Assembly: GCA_023430545.1 (NCBI GenBank)
Contig: JAEZAF010000221.1
Coordinates: forward strand, 1-39,940
Length of the DNA: 39,940 bases
Direction of reading: 5' to 3'
DNA from: Chloroflexota bacterium
GTDB taxonomy: Bacteria; Chloroflexota; Anaerolineae; Aggregatilineales; Phototrophicaceae
The position numbers and the translations under genes are program-made. Position 1 is the stretch's first letter, and each line of letters starts with the position of its first letter. Below, in pieces: positions 1 through 7,782 of the stretch. The notes beneath the pieces were generated by a model. That model was not told where the DNA came from. It worked only from the letters and a program-made list of their open reading frames with translations, and made no database searches.

Positions 1-111
1 CTGCTGCGTGAGGAAATCGACCCGTTAGGCGTCCGTAAACTTGAAGTCCTCAGTGGCGGCGCACGTAAGGACCTGCTGCGAACAATACTGGAAGCGGAAG
101 GGACACTCTAG
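1..111 (+). CDS. C-terminal fragment of an unidentified protein
   Basis: An open frame runs from the window edge to a TAG at 109-111 and encodes the last 36 residues of a protein. The tail is charged, with LSGGARKDLLR in the middle and LEAEGTL at the end. I do not recognise the family. The gene reads toward the minus-strand solute-binding protein gene with about 53 bp between them, and I see no clear terminator in that gap. Frame continuity and a codon usage like the neighbours (CTG, CGT, GAA) support it as coding. Confidence 0.5.
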   Translation: MLREEIDPLGVRKLEVLSGGARKDLLRTILEAEGTL

Positions 112-164
112 CTTGCGGTGGATGCTGCCAGTGTGTCCCTGATAAAGTCAGATGATTCGGAGGT

Positions 165-2084
165 TTACTCGCTGACAGACCAGCGTGAAATCGTCAGGAA
201 CCGGTCTGAAGGTTCACCGAGGAAGCTCAACTGCACACCCTGAACACGCGGTGTCAGTGCGTAGGTGTACAGCGGAGAATACAACGGGATGGCGACAGCC
301 CGCCGCACGAATTCTTCCTGAAAACGCTGATAGGCCGAGATACGGTTGATCCCAAACGGATCGCGGCGCGCTTCTTCCAGAATCTCGCTGATGACGCGAT
401 CATCAGCCCCACTGTAGTTTTCGCCATCAGGATACTGCCCCTGATGCCAGAAGCTGTAAACGTCAGGGTCAGCCGTCCCGGCCTGCGACAGTTCGACAAG
501 CGCGATCTCGAAATCATGTGACTGCAAACGCGCCGCATACATCTCAGGATCAACTACATCAATCGTAATGGTGACGCCGATCAGCCCCCACTGTGCCATA
601 ATCTCCTGTGCCAGTCGATCCGATGCGGGATCATTCGGGATGAGAAGACTGAACGTCAGTGGACCGTCCGACATTTGCGGTGGTGGTACAGCAGCTTCTT
701 CGGTCGCGCTCACTTCCTCAGTCGCCAACGGATCTTCGGTGACAGCAGCTTCTTCAGTGTTAGCTTCGCCTGTATCTTCAGGGATTTCCGCCTCAATCTC
801 CGCCAGCAGGATACGTGCCTGTGCGACATTATAGGCGGGCCAAGGGAGATCGGCGCTGTAGGCCCATGAATTCAGAGGAATCGGACTGTCCGCGCGGACG
901 GCAAAACCCGACAGCACACGCTCGACAAAATTACGCTCCAGACCGGTCTGAAGTACGGCGCGGAAGCGCTGCTCACCTAGCAGGCTGGCGTTTTCATTAT
1001 CCCAGTTGAAGATAATGAAGCCAATCACTGGCTCGACTTCATTGAGCAGAGTCACGCTTCCGGTATTCGCTAACTGAACCAGCACGGGCCGTTGTTCTCG
1101 ATTCCATGTTGCGAGGCCGTCCGCATCCCCCTGACTGATGGCTGCCAATGCAGTTTCAAAGTCGGCATAGAGTAAAAAGCTCATACGCTCGACCTCATAA
1201 CCATTACTGCCTTCGGGGCGCTGACGGAAGGTCGGCGCTACACGCAGATCGACGCGGCGAATCTGACCGCTGGAGTCAATCCGCAGTGCTTCCAATTGGT
1301 AAGGGCCGGTGCCGATAGGAGACAGGTTGAAAGGATGGTTGGCGAGCTGTGAGACCGGTGTTCCCTGTAAGGCATGCACGGGTAGAATGCCGACCCTCAG
1401 AGCATCCAGAAAGCTGCCCAACGGCTGAGACAGACGAAAACGCAGGGTGTAATCATCGAGAATGTACGTCTCGACCGTCTGCCAGAAGCTGCCGAGTGAT
1501 TTTTCGCCGGGGAAATCGGATGAACGCAGCACACTCATTGTGTAATCCACATCCGCAGCGGTGAATTGCACACCATCCTGCCACAGGACATCCTGTCGCA
1601 GTTTGATAATATATTCCAGTCGATCAGCGGAAACCGTCCATGATACGGCGAGTTTCGGCACCGGTTCACCGTATTCATTCACGCCGACCAGACCTTCATA
1701 GATCAGTGAACTGATGTCCTGATCGACCGGATTTAGTCCGGCCAGCAGAGGGTTCAGCCGCTGGACATGGCCGACCAGTGCCTCACGATAGGTAGGTACT
1801 GCGCCATCATCTGCAGCGGCCCCATTGAATGAATCTGCGAGTTCCTGAGTCACCTGCGGCTCAGGCGTGAAGGGAGTAAGAGTCGGGATCAGCTCCTCGG
1901 TGGCACTGCCGGGCTGACCTGTCTCAGCAGCATTGACCACTGGCACTGTGGCCGCTCCGATGGGTGTGCCCTGTTCCGATACATAAACCGTTTCGCTGGT
2001 TGGTTTCAGAATGATCACAGCCGCAAATAAGCCGATAGCCGCAATCAATGCCAATAACTGCCAGCGGAGTCCGCGCAGCATCAT
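165..2084 (-). CDS. ABC transporter solute-binding protein, family 5 (oligopeptide type), membrane-anchored
   Basis: A 639-residue extracytoplasmic binding protein of the peptide/nickel class (SBP_bac_5), which would hand ligands to an ABC permease. Residues 7-27 form a hydrophobic anchor without a lipobox cysteine, so it is probably tethered by an uncleaved helix. A Pro/Thr/Glu-rich spacer follows to about residue 95. The binding fold starts near 98 with the typical LNPLLAG and IYEGLVGVNEYGEPVPKLA segments and then WQDGVQFTAADVDYT. About 37 residues rich in Thr/Glu/Ala (434-470, with TEEAAVTE) interrupt the fold before the last domain. The start is a double ATG, with AAGGTG just upstream in the sense of the gene. 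It lies 131 bp downstream of secG. No permease or ATPase gene is present, so the ligand cannot be inferred. Confidence 0.9.
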   Translation of the reverse strand: MMLRGLRWQLLALIAAIGLFAAVIILKPTSETVYVSEQGTPIGAATVPVVNAAETGQPGSATEELIPTLTPFTPEPQVTQELADSFNGAAADDGAVPTYREALVGHVQRLNPLLAGLNPVDQDISSLIYEGLVGVNEYGEPVPKLAVSWTVSADRLEYIIKLRQDVLWQDGVQFTAADVDYTMSVLRSSDFPGEKSLGSFWQTVETYILDDYTLRFRLSQPLGSFLDALRVGILPVHALQGTPVSQLANHPFNLSPIGTGPYQLEALRIDSSGQIRRVDLRVAPTFRQRPEGSNGYEVERMSFLLYADFETALAAISQGDADGLATWNREQRPVLVQLANTGSVTLLNEVEPVIGFIIFNWDNENASLLGEQRFRAVLQTGLERNFVERVLSGFAVRADSPIPLNSWAYSADLPWPAYNVAQARILLAEIEAEIPEDTGEANTEEAAVTEDPLATEEVSATEEAAVPPPQMSDGPLTFSLLIPNDPASDRLAQEIMAQWGLIGVTITIDVVDPEMYAARLQSHDFEIALVELSQAGTADPDVYSFWHQGQYPDGENYSGADDRVISEILEEARRDPFGINRISAYQRFQEEFVRRAVAIPLYSPLYTYALTPRVQGVQLSFLGEPSDRFLTISRWSVSE

Positions 2085-2158
2085 GTCACCTTATCCATAT
2101 CGTTTGCAGATGGGAATTCTGGAAGTCTGGTAAGCGTGGTGTCTCGCTGAGAAACAAA

Positions 2159-2191
2159 TTCAGGCGTCCACAGCAGTGTGCAGCGCCTGAA
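2159..2191 (-). terminator. Possible terminator downstream of secG
   Basis: An 8-bp perfect stem (TTCAGGCG at 2159-2166, CGCCTGAA at 2184-2191) encloses a 17-nt loop that can form a small inner CAC/GTG helix. On the minus strand AATTTGTTTC follows it, a moderately T-rich run. It lies between the secG stop and the solute-binding protein start. The long loop makes it a weak candidate. Confidence 0.4.
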
Positions 2192-2215
2192 AAGACAGCG
2201 GAAATCAGGGTGTTA

Positions 2216-2446
2216 TCAGCCGTTATAGGTGACAACCGAAAGGATGCAGATCACCAGAAATGCGACGGCAAGGCCGCAGGTCAGTTGGAACAGCGTCTTT
2301 TCCAGCCCGCGCCGGGTCCGTGCGATGCCGCCCGTACCTTCACCGCCGAGGATGCTGCCAAGCGCGTCGCCCTTCACCTGAAACAGAATCAGGATGATGA
2401 GCAAAACAGACATAATGATCGTTGCAATTTGAAATACTGCCTGCAT
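2216..2446 (-). CDS. secG: Preprotein translocase subunit SecG
   Basis: A 76-residue protein with the SecG layout: an N-terminal helix (about 3-23), a cytoplasmic loop with GDALGSILGGEGTGG and the conserved RTRRGLEKTLFQLT segment, and a second helix (about 54-73). SecG is the small auxiliary subunit of SecYEG and helps SecA-driven export through the inner membrane. Length and motif order match the family. The ATG at 2446 is preceded by AGGAG with suitable spacing and by an extended -10 promoter about 35 bp upstream. The gene stands between the ctpA-like protease and a solute-binding protein on the same strand; both of those are Sec clients. Confidence 0.93.
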   Translation of the reverse strand: MQAVFQIATIIMSVLLIILILFQVKGDALGSILGGEGTGGIARTRRGLEKTLFQLTCGLAVAFLVICILSVVTYNG

Positions 2447-2480
2447 GGATATGAACTCCTAGCCCCATTGAAACGTGAGC

Positions 2481-2489
2481 AGTATAGCA
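2481..2489 (-). promoter_or_regulatory. Extended -10 promoter for secG
   Basis: On the minus strand the sequence reads TGCTATACT, an extended -10 (TGnTATACT). It lies about 35 bp before the secG ATG, after the ctpA terminator. No good -35 hexamer is visible, as expected for extended -10 promoters. The GC directly before TATACT recurs at several other promoters in this window. Confidence 0.5.
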
Positions 2490-2552
2490 TGTCCAAAAAC
2501 CATTGCACAGACGAAATCACCAACGCCAACCCGTTCTGCACGGTGTGAGAAA

Positions 2553-2589
2553 CGAAAACGTCCGGCCTGATCCAGGCCGGACGTTTTCG
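2553..2589 (-). terminator. Strong terminator after the ctpA-like gene
   Basis: A 17-bp perfect inverted repeat (2553-2569 and 2573-2589; outer ends CGAAAACGTCC and GGACGTTTTCG) has a 3-nt apex. On the minus strand it ends in TTTTCGTTTC. It lies 24 bp after the protease stop codon and would separate that gene from secG transcription. The A/T-rich stem base makes it potentially bidirectional. Confidence 0.85.
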
Positions 2590-2613
2590 AACACTCATTA
2601 GCAGGGGCTGCTG

Positions 2614-3843
2614 TTACCGTGTGGCAGCAGGTGCACTTTCGGTCTGGAAGAATTCAAGTGCGGCTTCGAGCTGCGGATCATCGTCTGGATTTTCAGCGCG
2701 TGCTTCGACATCCCACGGGACCTCGATGTCTGGTGATACGCCGACCTCATGAATCCACTGACGATCCGGTGTCAGCCAGCGTGCAATCGTCAGACGGACG
2801 CCGCCGCCATTGACCAGTTCGCTCTGAGTCTGGACTGTACCTTTGCCGAAGGTGGTCATGCCGATGATCGTGGCAGCGTCATTATCCTGAAGCGCCCCGG
2901 CCAGAATTTCCGAAGCACTGGCGCTGCGTTCGTCTACCAGAATCACCAGCGGGACTTCCAACCCCAGATAACTGCCATCGGCCGTGAATGTCTGCTCAGT
3001 TTCATCTGAGAACTGTTCGTAGACGATCACGCCATTCTCGAGGAACCCACTGGTAACTTCCAGCACACTGTTGAGATAGCCCCCAGGATTTCCGCGTACA
3101 TCGATGATCAGGCCGTCCAGTTCACTGGCATTGATTTCTTCCAGCGCCCGTTCAATATCGGTCCGTGCATTCGCCGTGAACTGAAGGAGCTTGATGTAGC
3201 CGATTGAATCATCGAAGATCTCGATCTCGGTATTCGGGATTTCAATGCGTGCGCGCACGACATCGAATTCGACTTCGTCATCGTTGCGCTGCATCTTCAG
3301 ATGGACAGTAGAACCCGCAGGTCCACGTACACGGGTCACGAGTTCGAGGTAAGAGAGCTGCGTGACATCTTCACCATCCACTTCGATGAAGATATCCCCT
3401 TCGCGCAGACCGGCGGCCTCGGCTGGTGTACCCGGCATCACATTGACTACCTCGACCTGGCCCGATTCCTCAAGCTCGGTGATCGTTACACCGATACCTT
3501 CGATCTCACCTGACAGGCTGTCGTCAACAAACTCGTAGAATTCCGGCTCGACATACCCGCTGTACTGATCGCCCAGCGCATCGACCATGCCTTTGATCGC
3601 GCCATCAATCAGCACTTTCTGTTCCGGGATACTGAGATAATTTTTCTGGATCAGGTTATAGGTTTCCCAGAAGGCTGCGAAATCCTGATCGGCGTTGGCG
3701 GGCGGAAGGATGTCCGCGTTTTGTGTTGAAGCAAGGCTGATAAACTGTAAGCTGCCGACTGCAAAACCAGCGGTAAAAATCGCCAGTACCAGTAGTCCAC
3801 TCACGAAATGGCGGCGCAGATGCCGCAGGGTTGGATTTTTCAT
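2614..3843 (-). CDS. S41-family C-terminal processing peptidase (CtpA/Prc type)
   Basis: A 409-residue serine protease that would act outside the membrane on C-terminal tails of exported or misfolded proteins. An N-terminal signal anchor (about 13-33) is followed by a helical region, a PDZ domain (about 104-187, with MPGTPAEAAGLREGDIF), and the tail-specific protease core. The Ser/Lys dyad is visible: RSASASEILAGALQD (middle Ser near 309) and TTFGKGTVQ (Lys near 334). DGLIIDVRGNPGGYL is also typical. I chose ATG 3843, which gives a clean signal sequence; a TTG at 3867 would add eight residues without a better ribosome-binding site. It diverges from the ADP-ribosylglycohydrolase gene and is followed by a strong terminator before secG. 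Confidence 0.92.
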   Translation of the reverse strand: MKNPTLRHLRRHFVSGLLVLAIFTAGFAVGSLQFISLASTQNADILPPANADQDFAAFWETYNLIQKNYLSIPEQKVLIDGAIKGMVDALGDQYSGYVEPEFYEFVDDSLSGEIEGIGVTITELEESGQVEVVNVMPGTPAEAAGLREGDIFIEVDGEDVTQLSYLELVTRVRGPAGSTVHLKMQRNDDEVEFDVVRARIEIPNTEIEIFDDSIGYIKLLQFTANARTDIERALEEINASELDGLIIDVRGNPGGYLNSVLEVTSGFLENGVIVYEQFSDETEQTFTADGSYLGLEVPLVILVDERSASASEILAGALQDNDAATIIGMTTFGKGTVQTQSELVNGGGVRLTIARWLTPDRQWIHEVGVSPDIEVPWDVEARAENPDDDPQLEAALEFFQTESAPAATR

Positions 3844-3948
3844 AGGGGGATTGGTAACTCCGCACAATACGAAAGTGAGTTGTGTTAAAGTAGGGAAGCG
3901 GCAAAGGATGTTACTCTTACTGTTTCAAGTCTATTGCAGGGTATCGAT

Positions 3949-4878
3949 GTGAGTCAAGCAGCAGCACAGGCGATTCTTTTCGGTCTCGCCGTAGGGGATG
4001 CCCTTGGATATCCGACTGAATTTTTGAATCTGGCCCAGATCAGGGGACGCTATGGCCCGGAGGGGATTCAGGAACTGCCCGATTCTGCGCTGTACTCCGA
4101 TGACACACAGATGACACTGGCCGTCACCGAAGCGGTGCTGGGTGCAGGGCCTGATGCCGAACTCGATGTGCTGATGAACGCCGTTGGTCATCACTTCCGG
4201 CACTGGGCACACAGTCCGGAAAACAACCGTGCGCCGGGGCGAACCTGTATGGCCGGGATCGCACGTTACGAGAAAGGCACCCACTGGTCTGAATCTGGAT
4301 TGGTGAACTCCAAAGGATGCGGCTCTGCCATGCGTGTCGCGACGCTGGGTTATTTTTACCAGCATGACCCGGATCGACTGAAGCAGGTCGCGATTGTCAC
4401 CAGTCAGATTACGCACCGCCATCCGACGGCGCTGGCAGCATCTGTTGCTGCCGCCTATCTGGTAAAGTTGGCGCTGGATGGTGTCGCACCGGAGATGTAT
4501 GTCCGGCAGACACTGGCCTTTACGCAGGGTATCAGCGATGAAATGGAATACGCGCTGCTGCGGGTGGGGCATGTGCTGGGCTGGACGAATGAGGAAGCGG
4601 CGCTCGATCATATCGGGCAGGGGTGGACGGGTGAAGAAGCGGTTGCACTGGCACTTTATTGTTTGTTACGCTACCCTGAAAACTATTCCGCGTGCGTGCG
4701 CCGTGCGGCCAACACTTCCGGGGACAGCGACTCGATTGCGTGTATCGCTGGCGGTATTATGGGGGCGCGGCTTGGTCTCTCTGCGATTCCGCAGCAGTGG
4801 ATGGAGCGCTGCGAAAACCGTCACCACTTGATCAATCTGGCATGGAGGATGGCACAGATTAATGTCAGCAGCGATTGA
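3949..4878 (+). CDS. ADP-ribosylglycohydrolase family protein
   Basis: A 309-residue member of the ARH/DraG family, dimetal enzymes that hydrolyse ADP-ribose bonds on proteins or small molecules. The metal-binding signatures are intact: SDDTQMT near residues 50-56, the C-terminal NTSGDSDSIACIAGGIMGA, and the N-terminal GLAVGDALGYPTEF. I take the GTG at 3949 because AGGGT lies 6 nt before it; a TTG at 3934 in frame lacks such a site. The end overlaps the next gene by 17 bp, so the two are probably co-transcribed. No ADP-ribosyltransferase gene is visible nearby, so the substrate (arginine-linked as in DraG, or ADP-ribose derivatives) is open. Confidence 0.92.
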   Translation: MSQAAAQAILFGLAVGDALGYPTEFLNLAQIRGRYGPEGIQELPDSALYSDDTQMTLAVTEAVLGAGPDAELDVLMNAVGHHFRHWAHSPENNRAPGRTCMAGIARYEKGTHWSESGLVNSKGCGSAMRVATLGYFYQHDPDRLKQVAIVTSQITHRHPTALAASVAAAYLVKLALDGVAPEMYVRQTLAFTQGISDEMEYALLRVGHVLGWTNEEAALDHIGQGWTGEEAVALALYCLLRYPENYSACVRRAANTSGDSDSIACIAGGIMGARLGLSAIPQQWMERCENRHHLINLAWRMAQINVSSD

Positions 4879-5254
4879 TATTAAAGCACTGCGTGATTAC
4901 TGCCTCAAAAAGCCCGGCGCATTCGAGGATTTTCCTTTTGGGGAAGAAACGCTTGTGTGTAAAGTCAAAGACAAGATGTTCGCGCTAATTCCCCTTGACC
5001 GCTCCAATGAACCGCCTCAGATCAGCCTGAAGTGCGATCCGCATCTGGCGGATATGCTGCGCGATATCTACGATGCAGTGAAACCCGGTTATCATCTCAA
5101 CAAAAAACATTGGAATACTGTGACGGTCGATGGCAGCATCTCTGACGAAGAAGTCCTCGAAATGATTGATCAGTCGTATATCCTGGTCGTTAAAAGCCTG
5201 AAAAAGTCAGATCGGGAAGAAATCGACAAGCTTCGTCGGAAAATGGCAAAGTAA
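4862..5254 (+). CDS. MmcQ/YjbR (DUF419) family protein
   Basis: A 130-residue small protein of the YjbR/MmcQ family, which adopts a CyaY-like fold and may bind DNA; its cellular role is not established. Family hallmarks are the N-terminal LRDYCLKKPGAFEDFPFGEE, the mid segment ALIPLDRSNEPPQISLKCDP, and the C-terminal PGYHLNKKHWNTVTVDG, followed by an EVLEMIDQSY helix. It starts inside the end of the ADP-ribosylglycohydrolase gene (17-bp overlap), which suggests translational coupling. The length is normal for the family. Confidence 0.88.
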   Translation: MSAAIDIKALRDYCLKKPGAFEDFPFGEETLVCKVKDKMFALIPLDRSNEPPQISLKCDPHLADMLRDIYDAVKPGYHLNKKHWNTVTVDGSISDEEVLEMIDQSYILVVKSLKKSDREEIDKLRRKMAK

Positions 5255-5278
5255 GTCCACTTTACACATTGTTTACAT

Positions 5279-5305
5279 TTGCCAGGAAAGATTCACAGTT
5301 ACAAT
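5279..5305 (+). promoter_or_regulatory. Candidate promoter for the DsbA-like gene
   Basis: TTGCCA (5279-5284) and TACAAT (5300-5305) are separated by 15 bp, shorter than the ideal 17. A second TACAAT (5361-5366) lies closer to the gene but lacks a convincing -35. Either could drive the thioredoxin-like gene at 5389 within a 134-bp intergenic region. Confidence 0.35.
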
Positions 5306-5388
5306 AGGTTCCGGTATTGAGAATGGCGCAGAATCGCGTTAGATTTCCCATCCGACTGTTTACAATCATTTAATTCAGGACAAGCACA

Positions 5389-6111
5389 GTGACTATTCAA
5401 TCCAAGACAAAACCCTCGACCACCGGCGCTGCGCCCCGTGATCAGCGCACAATGCTGATTATCGGTGGTGTGATTGCCGCCGCTGCAGTGGTTGCTTTGA
5501 TCTTTATCGCGATTTCGAGCGGTGCGGGCACGGGAAGCGACATCCACAAGTACGATGACGTCCCGCAGACACGCACTGCGGACGGTGCATTTGTACTGGG
5601 TAACCCGGATGCGCCGTTGACCATCGTCGAATTTGCAGATTGGGCGTGCCCGGCATGCCAGCAGTACAAGCCGACCGTTGACCGTTTCCTTGAGGAATAT
5701 GTCGCCACCGGTAAGGCGAAATTTGAATCTCGTATCATTATGACGGCTGGCGGCGCGACAACCGGTTATGCTGGTCAGCTTGCAGAATGTGCTGAAGAGC
5801 AGCGTCCAGGTGGTTACTGGCAGGCATATGTACTGCTCTATGATTATGCGATGCGAGGGCCAGGGACCTATAGTGCTGATATGGCCCGTCCCTTTGCCGA
5901 GGAACTTGATCTCGATCTGAGTAAACTGCTGAGCTGCGCGTCATCGGCCCAGCAGGTGAGCAAGGATGCTGCATTCGCACAGCAGACCGGCGCAAATGCC
6001 ACCCCGACAGTGATGTTCCGTCTGAACGACGGTCAGGCGATGCCCCTGCCGGGTGGGCGCTCGTTTGAAGATCTTGCCAACCTGGTCGAAGTTGCAAGCA
6101 ATCAGGGTTAA
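5389..6111 (+). CDS. Membrane-anchored DsbA-like thioredoxin-fold protein
   Basis: A 240-residue disulfide oxidoreductase-like protein of the DsbA/Thioredoxin_4 group. A short basic cytoplasmic tail is followed by one transmembrane segment (about 22-43), then the thioredoxin fold facing outside. The redox motif is CPAC (87-90) in FADWACPACQQYKP, and the conserved cis-Pro loop reads GANATPTVMF near residue 207. One further Cys lies in LLSCASS. It probably introduces or isomerises disulfides in exported proteins. The start is a GTG at 5389 with AGGA 8 nt upstream. It converges on the ATPase gene across a strong hairpin terminator. A DsbB/VKOR-type partner is not visible. Confidence 0.88.
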   Translation: MTIQSKTKPSTTGAAPRDQRTMLIIGGVIAAAAVVALIFIAISSGAGTGSDIHKYDDVPQTRTADGAFVLGNPDAPLTIVEFADWACPACQQYKPTVDRFLEEYVATGKAKFESRIIMTAGGATTGYAGQLAECAEEQRPGGYWQAYVLLYDYAMRGPGTYSADMARPFAEELDLDLSKLLSCASSAQQVSKDAAFAQQTGANATPTVMFRLNDGQAMPLPGGRSFEDLANLVEVASNQG

Positions 6112-6139
6112 TCCCGGTTTCTGAGTTCAATAAAAACTG

Positions 6140-6174
6140 AAAGGACGATACCTTCAGAATGGTGTCGTCCTTTT
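6140..6174. terminator. Bidirectional intrinsic terminator
   Basis: A 13-bp stem (AAAGGACGATACC at 6140-6152; GGTGTCGTCCTTT at 6161-6173, one G-U pair) with an 8-nt loop is followed by TTTTATTTT. It sits between two convergent genes and has A-runs and T-runs on both sides, so it can serve both strands. Confidence 0.88.
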
Positions 6175-6193
6175 ATTTTCTGATCAGAGAGCT

Positions 6194-7504
6194 TTACTGC
6201 TGCCAGAAATTCGCTGGCAGATCGAGCGTTACCACCGGCAAGCGGCCTGTCAGGGACAAATATTCTCCATCGTGGGCCATCAATTCAACCAGTGCCGGAT
6301 AGGCCGAATGCTCGGAATACTGCCATTCGCCGATGCGCGAGATGATAAGCTGACCAGCACGTCGGCGTACAGCGATCATCAGCGGAAGATGTTTGTACAG
6401 CGCGTGAAGCGTCGTCTCAGATTCGTCACCGGTTCGGCGGGTCAGGATGCCGAGCGCAGCACTAAGGCGCTTGGGTTCGGCTTGCCCACGGAAGGTCCAC
6501 AGCATTCGCGGCGGATTAGGATGTGTCAGCAGCGGCAGTACGGCGTCTGGTTCATCTGCACGGACTTCATCCAGCAGCAGGGTGTTCGGCAAAGTTTCTT
6601 CTGGTTCATCTATAAGGTGTGTGATCTGCTGCGCGAACGATATTCCTTCGTGGTCATCAGTCGGCCACTGGACAACCCGTCGCTGTGCACCTTCCGGAAG
6701 GCGAAGTTCACCGGCGCGTTCAATAGAAACCATTCCTTCACCCGACAGATATTGAGCCAGCATCGAGAGCAGTGTTGTCTTGCCGGATTCGGTCTCACCA
6801 ACAATCAGAATGCCGTGAGGTGATTTTGCGACAGCCGTCAGCAGATCGAGCGCAGTCTGCGAGTCTGTCAGGGTTGAAAGTCCCGGCAAGGCAGGTGGAT
6901 GCACCCGGATGTCGGCATTGGTAAAAATCGACACTGGTGGCAGCACCAGACTGACAGATACCAGTCGATCATCGATTTTTAAGCCGACTTCGAGATAAGG
7001 GTGTTCAGGGATGATTTCTGCACCAGCCTGTCGGACAAGCCGCTGAATGACACGCTGAAACTGCTCCCGATCTTCAAACACGGGTTCGAGTTTCGTCATT
7101 TCTCCGTGACCATAGCGGACGGCGATCTTTTCGATCCCTTCAAGGGTAATTGTGGTGATGTCGGGATCTTCAAAGAAGCTGTCCAGCGGGCCATAGCCGA
7201 AAATCTCCGAGTAGGCGCGTCGTGTCAGGTCTGCCTGCTGATCTGGCGTCGGCTGAATGGACTCTACCGCCAGCACATAGAGCAGGGTGTCGCGCATCAG
7301 CCGCAGTTTTTCGGATTTTGTCGTCGCTGCAAGTCGTGATTCCGATCCCGGCGGATTTTCCAGCTCAAACGCCGTGACGATGTGTTCCACAAGGGCGGCG
7401 ACCGAAAATAACCGTGTCCCGGCGCGGCCAACGATCAGTTCCGGACCAGAGGCTTTGTCTTCCGGCTGATGCCCATTCTGTGAGTCTGAATCCTGTTTAT
7501 TCAT
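6194..7504 (-). CDS. CpaF/VirB11-like secretion ATPase (type II/IV secretion ATPase superfamily), degenerate
   Basis: A 436-residue P-loop ATPase resembling CpaF/VirB11/GspE motors. The N-terminal half holds the family's YSEIFGYGPLDSFFEDPDIT segment and a pattern like the usual RVSVILPP (here LVSVSLVLPP). Walker A is GETESGKTT (near 236-244) and the Walker B region is LLLDEVRADEPDAV (near 309-322), matching the family pattern LLGEVRGxE. The stretch where relatives have the His box (TLHAN) reads MLWTFRGQ, so that histidine is missing. I take ATG 7504, with GAGGAG 9 nt upstream. No pilin, TadC/PilC or other secretion gene is present, so partner and role are unknown. ATP binding is likely, but a normal pilus motor function is doubtful. 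Confidence 0.75.
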   Translation of the reverse strand: MNKQDSDSQNGHQPEDKASGPELIVGRAGTRLFSVAALVEHIVTAFELENPPGSESRLAATTKSEKLRLMRDTLLYVLAVESIQPTPDQQADLTRRAYSEIFGYGPLDSFFEDPDITTITLEGIEKIAVRYGHGEMTKLEPVFEDREQFQRVIQRLVRQAGAEIIPEHPYLEVGLKIDDRLVSVSLVLPPVSIFTNADIRVHPPALPGLSTLTDSQTALDLLTAVAKSPHGILIVGETESGKTTLLSMLAQYLSGEGMVSIERAGELRLPEGAQRRVVQWPTDDHEGISFAQQITHLIDEPEETLPNTLLLDEVRADEPDAVLPLLTHPNPPRMLWTFRGQAEPKRLSAALGILTRRTGDESETTLHALYKHLPLMIAVRRRAGQLIISRIGEWQYSEHSAYPALVELMAHDGEYLSLTGRLPVVTLDLPANFWQQ

Positions 7505-7782
7505 GAACCTGTACTCCTCAAAAAAGCGTTCTCGGTTATTTCGCTGATCCACATCAGCATGTGATTTAGCAGCTGAATGGTGTTCGCGGTGCAGTCGCCG
7601 CGTGCCAGTCATAAGCCTCATTGATCTGAATGATCTGAATACAATCGCTATGGTATCCTGTAATCGTTGCTTTATAATGTCTGCGCTTTGGTCAGCGTTT
7701 TGGCTTGTACTGCGACCGTCGCGCAGGCTTTTTCAGCGCTTGCCATTCTAATCGATCTTGTAAACGTTATTCAGGACACCCC
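7505..7782. other. Divergent intergenic region (278 bp)
   Basis: This gap separates the minus-strand ATPase from the plus-strand PfkB kinase and should carry both promoters. A perfect TATAAT lies at 7673-7678, preceded by TTGCTT with no clear -35 at the right distance; it would give the kinase a leader of about 100 nt. For the ATPase only the GAGGAG ribosome-binding site is evident. No riboswitch-like fold was recognised. Confidence 0.4.
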
